A DNA stretch of 64,000 nt from an uncultured Campylobacterales bacterium (GCA_947503785.1 CANNFB010000002.1:248001-312000); one strand, 5' to 3'; counted from the first letter of the stretch, positions 10,198 to 20,182 are shown. The notes: a model not told the origin generated them from the sequence alone. Translations and numbers: made by a program.

Positions 10198-10905
10198 ATG
10201 CTAAAGAAATTATCTAAAGAAAATATGGGAACATCAAACTTAGGATGGCTAGAGTCCAGATTTCATTTTTCATTTGCAGAATATAGAAATCCTGAAAATA
10301 TAAACTTTGGTGTTTTAAGAATACTAAATGATGATATTCTTCATACAAATTCAGGTTTTGATACTCACCCACATTCAAATATGGAGATTATTTCTTATGT
10401 AGTTGATGGTGAAATAACACACAAAGATTCAATGGGAAATAGTGAAACTTTGAAAAAAGGTGAAGTTCAGTATTTAAGTGCTGGGGATGGAATTTATCAT
10501 AGTGAGCATAATGTTCATGATTCAAAAGATTTAAGACTTCTTCAAATTTGGATAGTTCCACCTGCTACTTCACTTCCAAGACTTTATGGTTCCAATAGAT
10601 TTAAAGAAGAAGAAAAAGAGAATAAACTTTTAAATATTGTATCTTCACAAGAGGGTAATGCTGAAATAAAAATTTATCAAGATATAAATATTTATGTTTC
10701 AAAACTTGAAGAAAAAAAGAATTTAGAGTATAAAATAGAAGAAAATAGACAGGTATATTTTGTACAAATTGAAGGCTCATCAAAAGTAAATAATATTGAG
10801 TTAAATCATGGAGATGCATTAGAAGTTACAAAAGAGAATATTTTAAATATTCAAGCTATTTCGAACTCTCATTTCTTATTTATTGAAATGAAAGAGGCTA
10901 AGTAA
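10198..10905 (+). CDS. Pirin family protein (bicupin)
   Basis: A 235-residue cytosolic bicupin. The N-terminal cupin carries the metal-binding set: FDTHPHSNMEIISYVVDGE followed by a later YHSEHN. Bacterial YhhW-like pirins with this pattern have quercetinase-type dioxygenase activity or act as redox-linked metal proteins. The C-terminal cupin is degenerate. AAGGAG precedes the ATG, 22 bases after the YceI stop, so the two are co-transcribed and probably under MarR control. Confidence 0.9.
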   Translation: MLKKLSKENMGTSNLGWLESRFHFSFAEYRNPENINFGVLRILNDDILHTNSGFDTHPHSNMEIISYVVDGEITHKDSMGNSETLKKGEVQYLSAGDGIYHSEHNVHDSKDLRLLQIWIVPPATSLPRLYGSNRFKEEEKENKLLNIVSSQEGNAEIKIYQDINIYVSKLEEKKNLEYKIEENRQVYFVQIEGSSKVNNIELNHGDALEVTKENILNIQAISNSHFLFIEMKEAK

Positions 10906-10908
10906 AAG

Positions 10909-10952
10909 AAGTAAAAAGCTTAAGGAAAATTAAAAAAGCTTTTTACTTTTGC
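10909..10952. terminator. Bidirectional terminator between pirin and ankyrin genes
   Basis: AAGTAAAAAGCTT (10909-10921) and AAGCTTTTTACTT (10936-10948) form a perfect 13-base stem. The hairpin covers the stop codon of the ankyrin gene on the opposite strand and ends the pirin transcript four bases after its stop. Confidence 0.8.
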
Positions 10953-11405
10953 CACAAAATTAGAAATACTTTCTACGTCAATTCCTAGTATTTTATGTTT
11001 TGTTAAAGGGGCTTTATCTTTTAAATATTTTACTATTTCTTTATGTCCAAAAATACTTGCAAAATTAATTGAGTTAGTAGTAACTCTTGCACCACTTTCT
11101 ACAAGAAGTTTAACTATCTCCACATAACCTTTAAAACAAACTCCCTCAAGTGGAGTTTGTTCTCTTTGGTTTACTTTATTTAAATCAGCCCCATTTTTGA
11201 TTAACATCTGAGCTGTTTCATAGTTAGCATTATAAGTTGCTAACATTAGTAAAGTATCATCTTTATGTGTACTAAGATTCACAGGCATTCCATAAGATAT
11301 CATCTTATCTAATTCTGCAGTTCTTCCTTCTCTTGCATAATCTAATGCAAGCAATTGAAGTTCTGCAAATCTTTCTTCTTCTTGGCTACTTACTATTGTT
11401 TCCAT
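10920..11405 (-). CDS. Ankyrin-repeat protein paired with catalase
   Basis: A 161-residue soluble protein with about three ankyrin repeats: [38 protein letters not shown] and a less regular one following. It overlaps the 3' end of the catalase gene by 20 bases, implying translational coupling. In Campylobacter jejuni, Cj1386 has the same position after katA and is needed for haem delivery to catalase; Pseudomonas AnkB has a related role. The same role is inferred here. No signal peptide is seen, so both proteins should be cytoplasmic. Confidence 0.85.
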   Translation of the reverse strand: METIVSSQEEERFAELQLLALDYAREGRTAELDKMISYGMPVNLSTHKDDTLLMLATYNANYETAQMLIKNGADLNKVNQREQTPLEGVCFKGYVEIVKLLVESGARVTTNSINFASIFGHKEIVKYLKDKAPLTKHKILGIDVESISNFVAKVKSFFNFP

Positions 11406-12828
11406 CTAAAGCCTTTTTTACACCATTTGCATATACAGATGATATTTGTTGAAATAGTGATACTTGTCTATTTATAATATCACTTGGAACCCCTTGCATC
11501 GCTGCTGCAATATTAGAAAAAAGTAAGTTTTTTTGTTCATCATTCATAAGATTAAATAAATCTCTAGCTTGATAGAAATGGTCATTATTTAAGCTTCTAT
11601 CATATCTTGCTGCATTTCCTTCAATAGGATATGGAGGCTCTAAATATTGTGGATCTTCTTTTGCTCCACCAAAACTATTTGGCTCATAAATAAGCCCAGC
11701 TGTTTTATTTATATCTTCAAAGCTCATAGAACCATCTTTATGATAAGTATTCACTTCATTTAAAGGTCTATTAATTGGTAAGGCTTCATAGTGTGTTCCT
11801 ACTCTATATCTTTGAGCATCAGGATAAGCAAAACCTCTTGCTTGTAACATTTTATCAGGAGATAAAGCAATTCCTGGAACTGTATTTGAAGGTGAAAATG
11901 ATGCCTGCTCTACTTCATTAAAATAATTGTTAGGATTTTTATTTAATTCCATAGTACCTACATCGATAAGTGGATACTCTTTTTTAGACCAAACTTTTGT
12001 TAAATCAAATGGATTATCTTTATGATTTCTAGCTTCTTCTTCACTCATAACTTGAATTTTTAAATCCCATTTTGGAAAGTCTTTATTCTCTATGGATTCA
12101 TATAAATCCTTTTGAGCACTTTCTCTATCATTTCCAATAACAACACTAGCTTCTTCATTTGTAAGGTTTTTAATACCTTGCTGTGTTACAAAATGAAATT
12201 TAACCCATGTTCTTTCATTATCCTTATTTACAAAACTATATGTATGTGAACCAAAACCATGCATATGTCTGTATGAACTTGGTATTCCACGGTCTGAGAA
12301 CAAAATAGTAACTTGGTGTATTGATTCAGGAGTTAATGACCAAAAATCCCACATTGCAGTTGGGCTTCTCATATTTGTTCTTGGATCTCTTTTTTGTGTA
12401 TGTGCAAAATCTGGAAACTTATATGGGTCTGCTACAAAGAAGATTGGAGTATTATTTCCAACTAAATCCCAGTTTCCTTCTTGTGTATAAAATTTCATAG
12501 AGAAACCTCTTACATCTCTTTCAGCATCAGCAGCACCTCTCTCACCTGCGACTGTTGAAAATCTCATAAATAAAGGAGTTTGTTTTCCTACTTTATTAAA
12601 AATATCAGCTTTTGTGTATTTTGTAATATCATGAGTAATTGTTAAAGTACCATGTGCTCCTGAACCTTTTGCATGCATAGTTCGCTCAGGAATTCTTTCC
12701 CTATTTTGATGAGCAAGTTTTTCTATTAAATAATAGTCTTGCATTAATAAAGGACCTCTTTCACCTGCTGTTAAGGCATCTTGATGACTACCTACAGGTT
12801 CACCTGCTGTTGTTGTTATCTTTTTCAT
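11386..12828 (-). CDS. katA: Haem catalase (clade 3, monofunctional)
   Basis: A 480-residue catalase. It shows the distal His in [14 protein letters not shown], the Asn region [10 protein letters not shown] and the proximal Tyr in [14 protein letters not shown]. Length fits the small-subunit NADPH-binding clade. AAAGGAAATAATC precedes the ATG. A PerR-like box lies about 60 bases upstream. The downstream ankyrin gene overlaps it and likely aids haem loading. Confidence 0.95.
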   Translation of the reverse strand: MKKITTTAGEPVGSHQDALTAGERGPLLMQDYYLIEKLAHQNRERIPERTMHAKGSGAHGTLTITHDITKYTKADIFNKVGKQTPLFMRFSTVAGERGAADAERDVRGFSMKFYTQEGNWDLVGNNTPIFFVADPYKFPDFAHTQKRDPRTNMRSPTAMWDFWSLTPESIHQVTILFSDRGIPSSYRHMHGFGSHTYSFVNKDNERTWVKFHFVTQQGIKNLTNEEASVVIGNDRESAQKDLYESIENKDFPKWDLKIQVMSEEEARNHKDNPFDLTKVWSKKEYPLIDVGTMELNKNPNNYFNEVEQASFSPSNTVPGIALSPDKMLQARGFAYPDAQRYRVGTHYEALPINRPLNEVNTYHKDGSMSFEDINKTAGLIYEPNSFGGAKEDPQYLEPPYPIEGNAARYDRSLNNDHFYQARDLFNLMNDEQKNLLFSNIAAAMQGVPSDIINRQVSLFQQISSVYANGVKKALDGNNSK

Positions 12829-12886
12829 GATTATTTCCTTTTCTTTTCATATTATTTGAATAGTATGTCAGATTTAAACTTAAAAG

Positions 12887-12897
12887 ATAATTATTAT
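12887..12897. promoter_or_regulatory. PerR-like operator upstream of katA
   Basis: ATAATTATTAT matches the core ATAATNATTAT of PerR/Fur-type boxes, and the flanks extend the symmetry (GATAAT.ATTATC). It is 59 bases before the katA start. PerR is known to repress katA in Campylobacter, so peroxide-dependent derepression is inferred. Confidence 0.55.
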
Positions 12898-13070
12898 CCT
12901 TTAATAATTTATATAATTAATACATTATAATATCAACTTTTAAAGAGTGTTTTCTTCAGAATTAAGAAAGTGTACGGGGATTGAAAATCTTTTTGAGTGT
13001 TATTTTTATGATAAGAGAAAAGAAAAAAGATACTTTAGAGGAGTGGAAACTCTGTAATTATCTTCTAACT

Positions 13071-13114
13071 ACTTTGTATATTTTTTCATCATCTTACTGA
13101 AAAATATACAAAGT
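13071..13114 (-). terminator. Terminator after the lpd gene
   Basis: ACTTTGTATATTTTT (13071-13085) and AAAAATATACAAAGT (13100-13114) form a perfect 15-base stem 17 bases after the lpd stop. The stem is AT-rich and its 3' arm on the - strand ends without a long T-run, so termination strength is uncertain. Confidence 0.6.
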
Positions 13115-13130
13115 TATTGAAAATATCTTG

Positions 13131-14894
13131 CTATTTTTTTACTGCTTTAGCATTTGGAAGGTCTGTAATTACACCATCAAATATCTCAGCTGCCATACCT
13201 ACAGATTCGTGTAGAGTTGGGTGAGCATGTATTGTAAGTGCGATATCTTCTGCATCACAATCCATTTCTAAAGCTAATGAAATTTCACCAAGTAATTCAC
13301 CTGCATTATCTCCAACTAAAGCACCACCAATTAACTGATGAGTATCTTTATTGAAAATAAGTTTAGTCATACCATCTTTTGAAACATCAGCAGCTAATGC
13401 TCGACCTGAAGCAGACCATGGGAAAGTCGCAACTTCATAGTTGATACCAGCTTCTTTAGCTTCAATTTCAGAAAGTCCTGCTGTTGCAATTTCAGGGAAA
13501 GTATATGCAATTCCTGGAATTTGTTTTGGTTCAAAAAATACTTTATGACCTGCAATAACCTCAGCTGCGACATGACCTTCATGAACAGCTTTATGAGCTA
13601 ACATAGGACCTGCAATAATATCACCAATAGCAAATATATTAGATACATTAGTTCTTAGTTGATTATCAGTAGCAATCATACCTTTATCGTTTACATTAAC
13701 GCCAGCATTTTCTAGTTTAAGGTTTAATCCATTTGGTGTTCTTCCCATAGCAACTAAAACAGCATCATATATTTGAGGCTCAGGGGCATTATCACCTTTA
13801 AACTCTACATAGATACCATCATCTTTAGGAATGATAGCTTGAGTTTGAGTTTTGAACATAAAGTTAAATCTCTTCTCATTTGATTTTGTATAAATTTTTA
13901 CAATATCTTTATCAGTACCTGTCATAACTTGTGGTCCACGAACTACAACATCAACTTGGCTCCCAAGTTTTTGATATACAGTACCCATTTCAAGACCAAT
14001 AATTCCACCACCCATAATAAGTAATCTTTTAGGAACTTCTTTTACTTCAAGAGCATTAGTAGAATCCCAAATTCTTGGGTCTTCATGAGGAATAAATGAC
14101 ATTTTAGAACTTTGCGATCCCGCTGCGATAATACAGTTATCAAAAGTAACTGTAGTTTGTTCATCAGAATTAGTATGATTTACAATAACAGAATTTTTAT
14201 CAATAAATTCTGCCGTTCCTTGAATCACTGTTACTTTTCTCATTTTAGCCATCGCACCTAAACCATCAGTAAGTTTTTTAACAACTCCTGATTTATATGC
14301 TGCAACTCCTGCTAAATCAATTTCTGGTTTAGGAAATTTAATACCAGCATGTTCAATATGCTCAGCTTCTTCCATAACTTTTGCTACGTGAAGAAGAGCT
14401 TTTGAAGGAATACATCCAACATTTAAACAAACTCCACCTAAAGTAGGATGTCTTTCAACTAAAACTACATCAAGACCTAAATCCGCACATCTAAATGCAG
14501 CAGAGTATCCACCAGGACCTGCACCAATAACTAGTACTTGACCTTTAACATTTTTTGCATCAGCATTAACTGTTGTTTCAGTTTTTTCTTTTTGAGCCAC
14601 TTTTGGTTCAGCTTGAGCTGTAGGAGTTGGTTCAGGTGCAACTTCTGCTGCCCCTTCAACTTCGATTCTAGCGATTAAATCACCAGAATTTACTTTATCA
14701 CCAACATTTACAAGTATCTCTGTAATAGTTCCGCCCGTCGTTGTTGGTACATCCATTGAAGCTTTTTCTGTTTCTAATGTAATTAGACCATCTTCAACTT
14801 CTACTTTATCACCAATAGCCACCATGATGTCAATTAAATCAACATCAGTGTCACCACCTAAATCTGGAATAAAAATATCTTTAATTGTACTCAT
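13131..14894 (-). CDS. lpdA: Dihydrolipoyl dehydrogenase with N-terminal lipoyl domain (E3)
   Basis: A 587-residue E3 flavoprotein that reoxidises dihydrolipoyl groups of pyruvate dehydrogenase using NAD+. Residues 1-80 form a lipoyl domain with the lysine in LETEKASMDVP, followed by an Ala/Pro/Glu-rich linker. The oxidoreductase has GAGPGGYSAAFRC (FAD), the redox disulfide in GGVCLNVGCIPSK, the NAD loop MGGGIIGLEMG and the C-terminal HAHPTLHE base. About 110 residues longer than a plain E3 because of the lipoyl domain. It is the third gene of aceE-aceF-lpdA, eight bases after aceF. Confidence 0.95.
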   Translation of the reverse strand: MSTIKDIFIPDLGGDTDVDLIDIMVAIGDKVEVEDGLITLETEKASMDVPTTTGGTITEILVNVGDKVNSGDLIARIEVEGAAEVAPEPTPTAQAEPKVAQKEKTETTVNADAKNVKGQVLVIGAGPGGYSAAFRCADLGLDVVLVERHPTLGGVCLNVGCIPSKALLHVAKVMEEAEHIEHAGIKFPKPEIDLAGVAAYKSGVVKKLTDGLGAMAKMRKVTVIQGTAEFIDKNSVIVNHTNSDEQTTVTFDNCIIAAGSQSSKMSFIPHEDPRIWDSTNALEVKEVPKRLLIMGGGIIGLEMGTVYQKLGSQVDVVVRGPQVMTGTDKDIVKIYTKSNEKRFNFMFKTQTQAIIPKDDGIYVEFKGDNAPEPQIYDAVLVAMGRTPNGLNLKLENAGVNVNDKGMIATDNQLRTNVSNIFAIGDIIAGPMLAHKAVHEGHVAAEVIAGHKVFFEPKQIPGIAYTFPEIATAGLSEIEAKEAGINYEVATFPWSASGRALAADVSKDGMTKLIFNKDTHQLIGGALVGDNAGELLGEISLALEMDCDAEDIALTIHAHPTLHESVGMAAEIFDGVITDLPNAKAVKK

Positions 14895-14902
14895 CTCTAC
14901 TC

Positions 14903-16597
14903 CTATAAACTTAATAATCTAATATCGCTTAAAAGCTTAGATAAAGTTGTTGTAAATCTAGCTCCATCTGCTCCATCAATTACTCTATGATCATATGATA
15001 ATGATAAAGGTAACATTAATGCTGGGTCAAATGATTCCCCATTCCATTTTGGTTTAATTTCAGATTTAGATAAACCTAAAATCGCAACTTCAGGAGCATT
15101 AATAATTGGTGTAAATTTAGTTCCGCCAATTCCTCCTAAAGAAGAGATTGTAAAACAAGCACCTTGCATATCTGCAGATTTAAGTTTTCCTTCTCTGGCT
15201 TTCGTAGATATTTCAGCCATCTCTAATGCAATCTCTTTAAAACCTTTTTTATCAACATCTTTAATTACAGGTACCATTAATCCATTAGGAGTATCAACTG
15301 CAATTGCAACATTAAAATATTTTTTAAGAATAATACTATCTCCATCTGTACTTAACGAAGAGTTGAACTTAGGATGAATCTCTAATGCTTTAGCAACAGC
15401 TTTAACAACAAATACTAATGGAGATAACTTAAATCCATCTGCAAGTGCATTTTGCTCTTTTCTAAACTTTTCTAGTTCAGTAATATCTGCTTCATCATAT
15501 TGTGTAACATGAGGAATAGAAACCCAGTTTCTATGTAATGAAGGTCCAGAAATCTTTTGAATTCTATTTAGTTCAAGAGTTTCTATCTCTCCAAATTTAC
15601 TAAAGTCAATCTCTTTTAATTCTGGTAAATTAAATCCTAATCCAGAACTTGCAACAGATGCTGGTTTATTTAATTGTTCTTTTACATACGCTTTAATATC
15701 ATCTTTTAAAATTCTATTTTTCTTACCACTACCTTTAACAAAACCTAAATCAACACCAAACTCACGTGCAACTTTTCTTACACTAGGACTTGCATAAACT
15801 TTAGTAGCTTTTGTAGATAATACATTTGAATTTTCGGGTGTACTTATTATTGAAGTCTTTGCCATTGCTTCTTGAATTGTTGATTGTTGTTTTGTCTCTT
15901 TTGGAGCTTCTGTTTGTACAGGTGTAGCTGTTTCTGCTGGAGTTGGAAGTTTGTTTTCCATAACAACAGTTTTTGTCATTTTAGCGATTAAATCACCAGA
16001 ATTTACTTTCATTCCTGCTTCAACATATAACTCTAATATTTCTCCTCCAAAAGTAGCTGGTACATCCATAGATGCTTTTTCTGTCTCAAGTGTAATAAGA
16101 CCCATTTCCTTAGCAACAGTATCTCCAACAGCAACTAATACATCTATTAAATCAACATCTTTATCATCCCCTAAATCAGGAACATAAACTTCTTCAATAA
16201 CTGTACAAATTGTTTGCTCATTTACAAATTGGCAAGAGATTTCTGCATTTGCATTTGAAACAGCTTGTAGCTGCTCTTCTGCACTTTTTAAAGAAGGTTC
16301 AGCATTTGAAACTGTAGTAGGAACTGAAACTTCTTCAACTGCTGCTTCATTAAGATCTCCCAATTCAACTCTAGCAATTAAATCACCAGAATTAACTTTT
16401 GCACCAACTTCAACAAGAATCTCTTTGATAACACCACTATGAGTTGTTGGAACATCCATAGAAGCTTTTTCTGTTTCTAATGTAATTAAGCCATCTTCAA
16501 CTTCAACTGTATCACCAACACTAACCATAATGTCAATTAAATCAACATCAGTATCTCCACCTAAATCTGGGATAAATATATCTTGAATAGTACTCAT
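14903..16597 (-). CDS. aceF: Pyruvate dehydrogenase E2, dihydrolipoyl acetyltransferase
   Basis: A 564-residue E2 core enzyme. It has two lipoyl domains (about 1-80 and 135-210), each with LETEKASMDVP, then a peripheral subunit-binding domain (about 267-305; SPSVRKVAREFGVDL) and a catalytic domain with the C-terminal SYDHRVIDGADGARF carrying catalytic His and Asp. Linkers are Ala/Pro/Thr-rich. The first lipoyl domain is almost identical in its opening to that of lpdA, suggesting domain duplication within the operon. aceE lies 10 bases upstream. Confidence 0.95.
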   Translation of the reverse strand: MSTIQDIFIPDLGGDTDVDLIDIMVSVGDTVEVEDGLITLETEKASMDVPTTHSGVIKEILVEVGAKVNSGDLIARVELGDLNEAAVEEVSVPTTVSNAEPSLKSAEEQLQAVSNANAEISCQFVNEQTICTVIEEVYVPDLGDDKDVDLIDVLVAVGDTVAKEMGLITLETEKASMDVPATFGGEILELYVEAGMKVNSGDLIAKMTKTVVMENKLPTPAETATPVQTEAPKETKQQSTIQEAMAKTSIISTPENSNVLSTKATKVYASPSVRKVAREFGVDLGFVKGSGKKNRILKDDIKAYVKEQLNKPASVASSGLGFNLPELKEIDFSKFGEIETLELNRIQKISGPSLHRNWVSIPHVTQYDEADITELEKFRKEQNALADGFKLSPLVFVVKAVAKALEIHPKFNSSLSTDGDSIILKKYFNVAIAVDTPNGLMVPVIKDVDKKGFKEIALEMAEISTKAREGKLKSADMQGACFTISSLGGIGGTKFTPIINAPEVAILGLSKSEIKPKWNGESFDPALMLPLSLSYDHRVIDGADGARFTTTLSKLLSDIRLLSL

Positions 16598-16607
16598 CTT
16601 TTACTCC

Positions 16608-19280
16608 TTAGGCATTTAATGGATTGATTCTTGTAGGATCAATATTATGTTTTTTCATAGCTTCGGCTACCACTGATTTTTCAATTTTACCATTTCTAGC
16701 AAGTTGTGCTAATGTAGTAAATACGATAAAGTCTGTATCAACTTCAAAGAATGATCGTAAATTAGCTCTTGAATCTGATCGTCCAAAACCATCTGTACCT
16801 AATGCTTTAAATGAACCTTTTACAAATGGAGCAATTTGCTCAGAGTAAGCTTTCATGTAATCAGTTGCAGAGATAATGATATTTTCATCATCACTTCCTA
16901 GTACTTGATCTACATAAGCTATTTCATCAACTACATCAATATTTAACAAGTTATCTCTTTCAACATTTTGTGCTTCTCTTGTTAATTCATTATATGAAGT
17001 AGCAGAATAAAGTTCAGATGCAATTCCATAATCAGATGCTAATATTTCAGCTGCATGTCTAACTTGCTCTAAAATAGTACCAGAACCTAATAATTTAACT
17101 TTATAATCATTTTTAGCTTCGTAAGTTGCGAATTTATAAATACCTTTTAAAATACCTTCTTCAACACCTTCTGGCATCGCAGGTTGTTTATAATTTTCAT
17201 TTAATGTTGTTAAGTAGTAGTAAATATCTTCTTGTTTTTCACCATACATTCTGTTCATACCATCTTGAACAATAACAGCAACTTCATATCCATATGTAGG
17301 ATCATAAGTTACACAAGAAGGAACAGTATTCGCAATAATATGAGAATGTCCATCTTCATGTTGTAAACCTTCACCATTAAGTGTCGTTCTACCAGATGTA
17401 CCACCTACTAAGAATCCTCTAGCTTTTTGATCAGCCGCAGCCCAACACATATCACCAGTTCTTTGGAATCCAAACATAGAATAGAAAATATAGAAGGGAA
17501 TCATAGGACAATCATTTACAGAGTAAGATGTAGCTGCTGCTGTCCAAGAACCCATAGCACCAAGCTCATTGATACCTTCTTGAAGTACTTGACCTTTTTT
17601 ATCTTCTTTGTAATAAGCAACTTGATCTTTATCTTGTGGGATATATTTTTGACCTTCGTTCGCATAAATACCTAATTGTCTAAACATACCTTCCATACCA
17701 AATGTTCTAGCTTCATCTGGAACAATAGGAACAATATTTTTACCAATTTTTTTATCTTTAACTAAGATATTTAAAACTCTTACAAATGCCATAGTTGTAG
17801 AAATTTCTCTATCTCCAGAACCTTTTAGTACAGCTTCAAATTTATCCAGTGTTGGAATCTCTAAAGTTGCAGAGAATTTTTCTCTTCTTTGAGGTACATG
17901 ACCATGTAACTTTTGTCTATGTTCTTGCATATATTTATACTCAGGAGAATCTTCATCTGGTCTATAATATTTTAAGTTGTCAACATCTTCATCAGAAATT
18001 GGAATAGCAAATCTATCTCTAAATTGTCTTAATACAGATGTGTCCACTTTTTTAACACCATGAGCAATATTTTTACCCTCAGCAGCTTCACCCATACCAT
18101 AACCTTTAACAGTCTTAGCAAGAATTACAGAAGGCACTCCTTTCGTATCATTTGCTTTTTTATAAGCAGCGTATACTTTTACAGGATCGTGTCCACCTCT
18201 GTTTAATTGCCAAATTTCATTGTCACTCATATTCTCAACAAGTTTTGCAGTTTCAGGATATTTATTAAAGAATTTTTCTCGTGTGTATGCTCCACCTTTT
18301 TGTTTAAAGTTTTGATACTCACCATCAACAGTTTCTTCCATTAGTTGAAGTAATTTACCAGATGTATCTTGCGCTAAAAGTTCATCCCATTTTCTACCCC
18401 ATACTACTTTAAGAACTTGCCAACCAGCTCCTCTAAATTCACTCTCTAACTCTTGAATAATCTTACCATTACCACGTACAGGACCATCAAGTCTTTGTAA
18501 GTTACAATTAATAACAAATACTAAGTTATCTAAACCTTCTCTTCCGGCTAATCCAATTGCACCTAAAGATTCTGGTTCATCACACTCACCATCACCCATG
18601 TAACAATATACTTTTTGCTCGCTACAATCTTTAATCCCTCTATCTGTAAGGTATTTTAAGAATCTAGCTTGATAAATTGCTTGAATTGGTCCTAGTCCCA
18701 TTGATACAGTTGGAAACTGCCAATATGAAGGCATAAGCTTTGGATGTGGATATGAAGATAAACCATCAGCAAATGCTTCTTGTCTAAAATTATCCATTTG
18801 TGCTTCTGAAAGTCGACCTTCTACAAAACTTCTAGCATATATACCTGGAGAAATATGTCCTTGGTAAAATACTAAATCCCCTCCATCTTTTTCATTTGGT
18901 GCTTTAAAAAAGTGGTTAAATGCAACATCATATAATGTAGCAGATGATTGGAATGATGCAATATGTCCACCAAGCTCTAAATCTTTTTTAGAAGCTCTTA
19001 AAACCATAGCTTGCGCATTCCATCTAATAATTGATCTTATTTTTCGCTCTAAGTCTCTATCACCTGGCATTTTTGGTTCTTGATTAACAGGTATCGTATT
19101 TAAGTATGCTGTATTTCCACTATGCGGAATATCCGCACCACTTCTTCTTGATTTATCAATAAGTTTTTCAAGTAAAAAGTGAGCTCTTTCAACACCTTCT
19201 TCATCAATAACTGCCTCTAATGCTTCCATCCATTCTTCTGTCTCTAATGGATTAATATCTTCTAAATTTAACAACGACAT
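16608..19280 (-). CDS. aceE: Pyruvate dehydrogenase E1, homodimeric
   Basis: An 890-residue thiamine-diphosphate enzyme that decarboxylates pyruvate and acetylates the lipoyl groups of E2. It shows the gammaproteobacterial-type E1 pattern: HNGHISPGIYARS-like YQGHISPGIYARSF, the TPP/Mg motif GDGECDEPES with FVINCNLQRLDGP, and SMFGFQRTGD later. The length matches E. coli AceE (about 887). It is the first gene of the PDH operon, with AAGGATATTT before the ATG, divergent from the lipoyl-attachment gene. Many Campylobacterota use pyruvate:acceptor oxidoreductase instead, so a full PDH is notable. Confidence 0.96.
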   Translation of the reverse strand: MSLLNLEDINPLETEEWMEALEAVIDEEGVERAHFLLEKLIDKSRRSGADIPHSGNTAYLNTIPVNQEPKMPGDRDLERKIRSIIRWNAQAMVLRASKKDLELGGHIASFQSSATLYDVAFNHFFKAPNEKDGGDLVFYQGHISPGIYARSFVEGRLSEAQMDNFRQEAFADGLSSYPHPKLMPSYWQFPTVSMGLGPIQAIYQARFLKYLTDRGIKDCSEQKVYCYMGDGECDEPESLGAIGLAGREGLDNLVFVINCNLQRLDGPVRGNGKIIQELESEFRGAGWQVLKVVWGRKWDELLAQDTSGKLLQLMEETVDGEYQNFKQKGGAYTREKFFNKYPETAKLVENMSDNEIWQLNRGGHDPVKVYAAYKKANDTKGVPSVILAKTVKGYGMGEAAEGKNIAHGVKKVDTSVLRQFRDRFAIPISDEDVDNLKYYRPDEDSPEYKYMQEHRQKLHGHVPQRREKFSATLEIPTLDKFEAVLKGSGDREISTTMAFVRVLNILVKDKKIGKNIVPIVPDEARTFGMEGMFRQLGIYANEGQKYIPQDKDQVAYYKEDKKGQVLQEGINELGAMGSWTAAATSYSVNDCPMIPFYIFYSMFGFQRTGDMCWAAADQKARGFLVGGTSGRTTLNGEGLQHEDGHSHIIANTVPSCVTYDPTYGYEVAVIVQDGMNRMYGEKQEDIYYYLTTLNENYKQPAMPEGVEEGILKGIYKFATYEAKNDYKVKLLGSGTILEQVRHAAEILASDYGIASELYSATSYNELTREAQNVERDNLLNIDVVDEIAYVDQVLGSDDENIIISATDYMKAYSEQIAPFVKGSFKALGTDGFGRSDSRANLRSFFEVDTDFIVFTTLAQLARNGKIEKSVVAEAMKKHNIDPTRINPLNA

Positions 19281-19464
19281 AAATATCCTTTGAAATAATG
19301 TTTAATTCTTAACATTTAATTAATTTATAAAACTAATTTTTTAAATTATAATAGACTTTAAATTATAATAAACTTAGTTTTATCGAAATTTTCAATTAAT
19401 TTAAACTCTTCTTAAATAAAAATACTATAAAAATATATAAATAAAAAAATAAGTTAGGGCTAAA
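19281..19464. promoter_or_regulatory. Divergent aceE/lipoyl-ligase promoter region with direct repeat
   Basis: Two copies of TTAAATTATAATA start at 19341 and 19358, a 17-base period, each followed by RACTT. Each contains TATAAT-like sequence, so they may be promoter elements or regulator sites. The rest is AT-rich without clear palindromes. Confidence 0.4.
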
Positions 19465-20181
19465 ATGATTTTTAACAATAAGTTCAGATTAATTAAATCT
19501 CAAAATCTTAGTGCAAAAGCTAACTCTTGTTTAGATTCTGCGTTATTTAAAACTTTTACTAAAGATAGTTTACCTGTTTTACGGCTTTATTCTTGGCAAA
19601 CTAGTATTACTTTTGGCCTTTCTCAAAATCCAAGTGATTATGTAACACTATTAAAAGAATATAAAAACAATTTTGCAAAAAGAATTACAGGGGGTGGAGT
19701 TTTATTTCATGGGCACGATATTTCATACTCCTTAATAATTCCAGCAAGTTATATCCAAGACAAAGGGGTAAAAGAAACTTACGAGCTAATTTGCTCATTT
19801 ATTCTTAACTTTTATGCTAGTTTTGGCCTAAAAGCCAATTTTGCAAAAGATTGCGAGTCAATAGTTTTAAGTAAAGATGCATTTTGCCAAGTTGGATTTG
19901 AGGCTTATGATATTATAATCAATGGACAAAAAATTGGTGGAAATGCACAAAAAAGAGCAAAAAATGTGATTTTTCAACATGGCTCAATTCCACTAAAAAC
20001 AATTAAAAAAGATAAACAACATGGCTCTTCATTAGAAGATTTTTCTATTAATATAAATTTTAATGATGCAGCTGATGCTTTACAAAAGGCATTTGAAAAG
20101 ACTTTTAATGCACAATTTATAGAATCAAAATTATTAGATAATGAACAAAATATATATAATGAATTATACGAAGGAAAATAA
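19465..20181 (+). CDS. Lipoate/octanoate-protein transferase family protein (LplA/LipM-like)
   Basis: A 238-residue member of the biotin/lipoate A/B ligase family. It has AKRITGGGVLFHG, matching the RRxTGGG motif, and the NGQKIGGNAQKR...QHGSIPL block with the binding lysine. It lacks the C-terminal accessory domain of E. coli LplA. A cysteine in DAFCQVGFEAYD sits where LipM-type octanoyltransferases have their catalytic Cys. Since lipA follows with one base between, and no lipB is seen, a LipM-like octanoyltransferase role is plausible; true lipoate ligase activity is the alternative. Confidence 0.8.
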   Translation: MIFNNKFRLIKSQNLSAKANSCLDSALFKTFTKDSLPVLRLYSWQTSITFGLSQNPSDYVTLLKEYKNNFAKRITGGGVLFHGHDISYSLIIPASYIQDKGVKETYELICSFILNFYASFGLKANFAKDCESIVLSKDAFCQVGFEAYDIIINGQKIGGNAQKRAKNVIFQHGSIPLKTIKKDKQHGSSLEDFSININFNDAADALQKAFEKTFNAQFIESKLLDNEQNIYNELYEGK

Positions 20182-20182
20182 T

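Larger units (their letters stand above)
12829..13130. other. Intergenic region between lpd and katA
   Basis: This 302-base region has no ORF. The left part holds the katA promoter and PerR-like palindrome, and the right end holds the lpd terminator hairpin. Between them (about 12960-13060) an AGAG/CTCT-containing sequence could form a small secondary hairpin but nothing convincing is seen. Confidence 0.5.

Noticed and set aside
13394-13582. - strand 62-aa ORF within lpdA
   Set aside because: Out-of-frame shadow of a clearly conserved gene.
20141-20182. Upstream ATG for lipA
   Set aside because: It lies inside the preceding gene and adds residues not typical of LipA; ATG 20183 has a good ribosome binding site.
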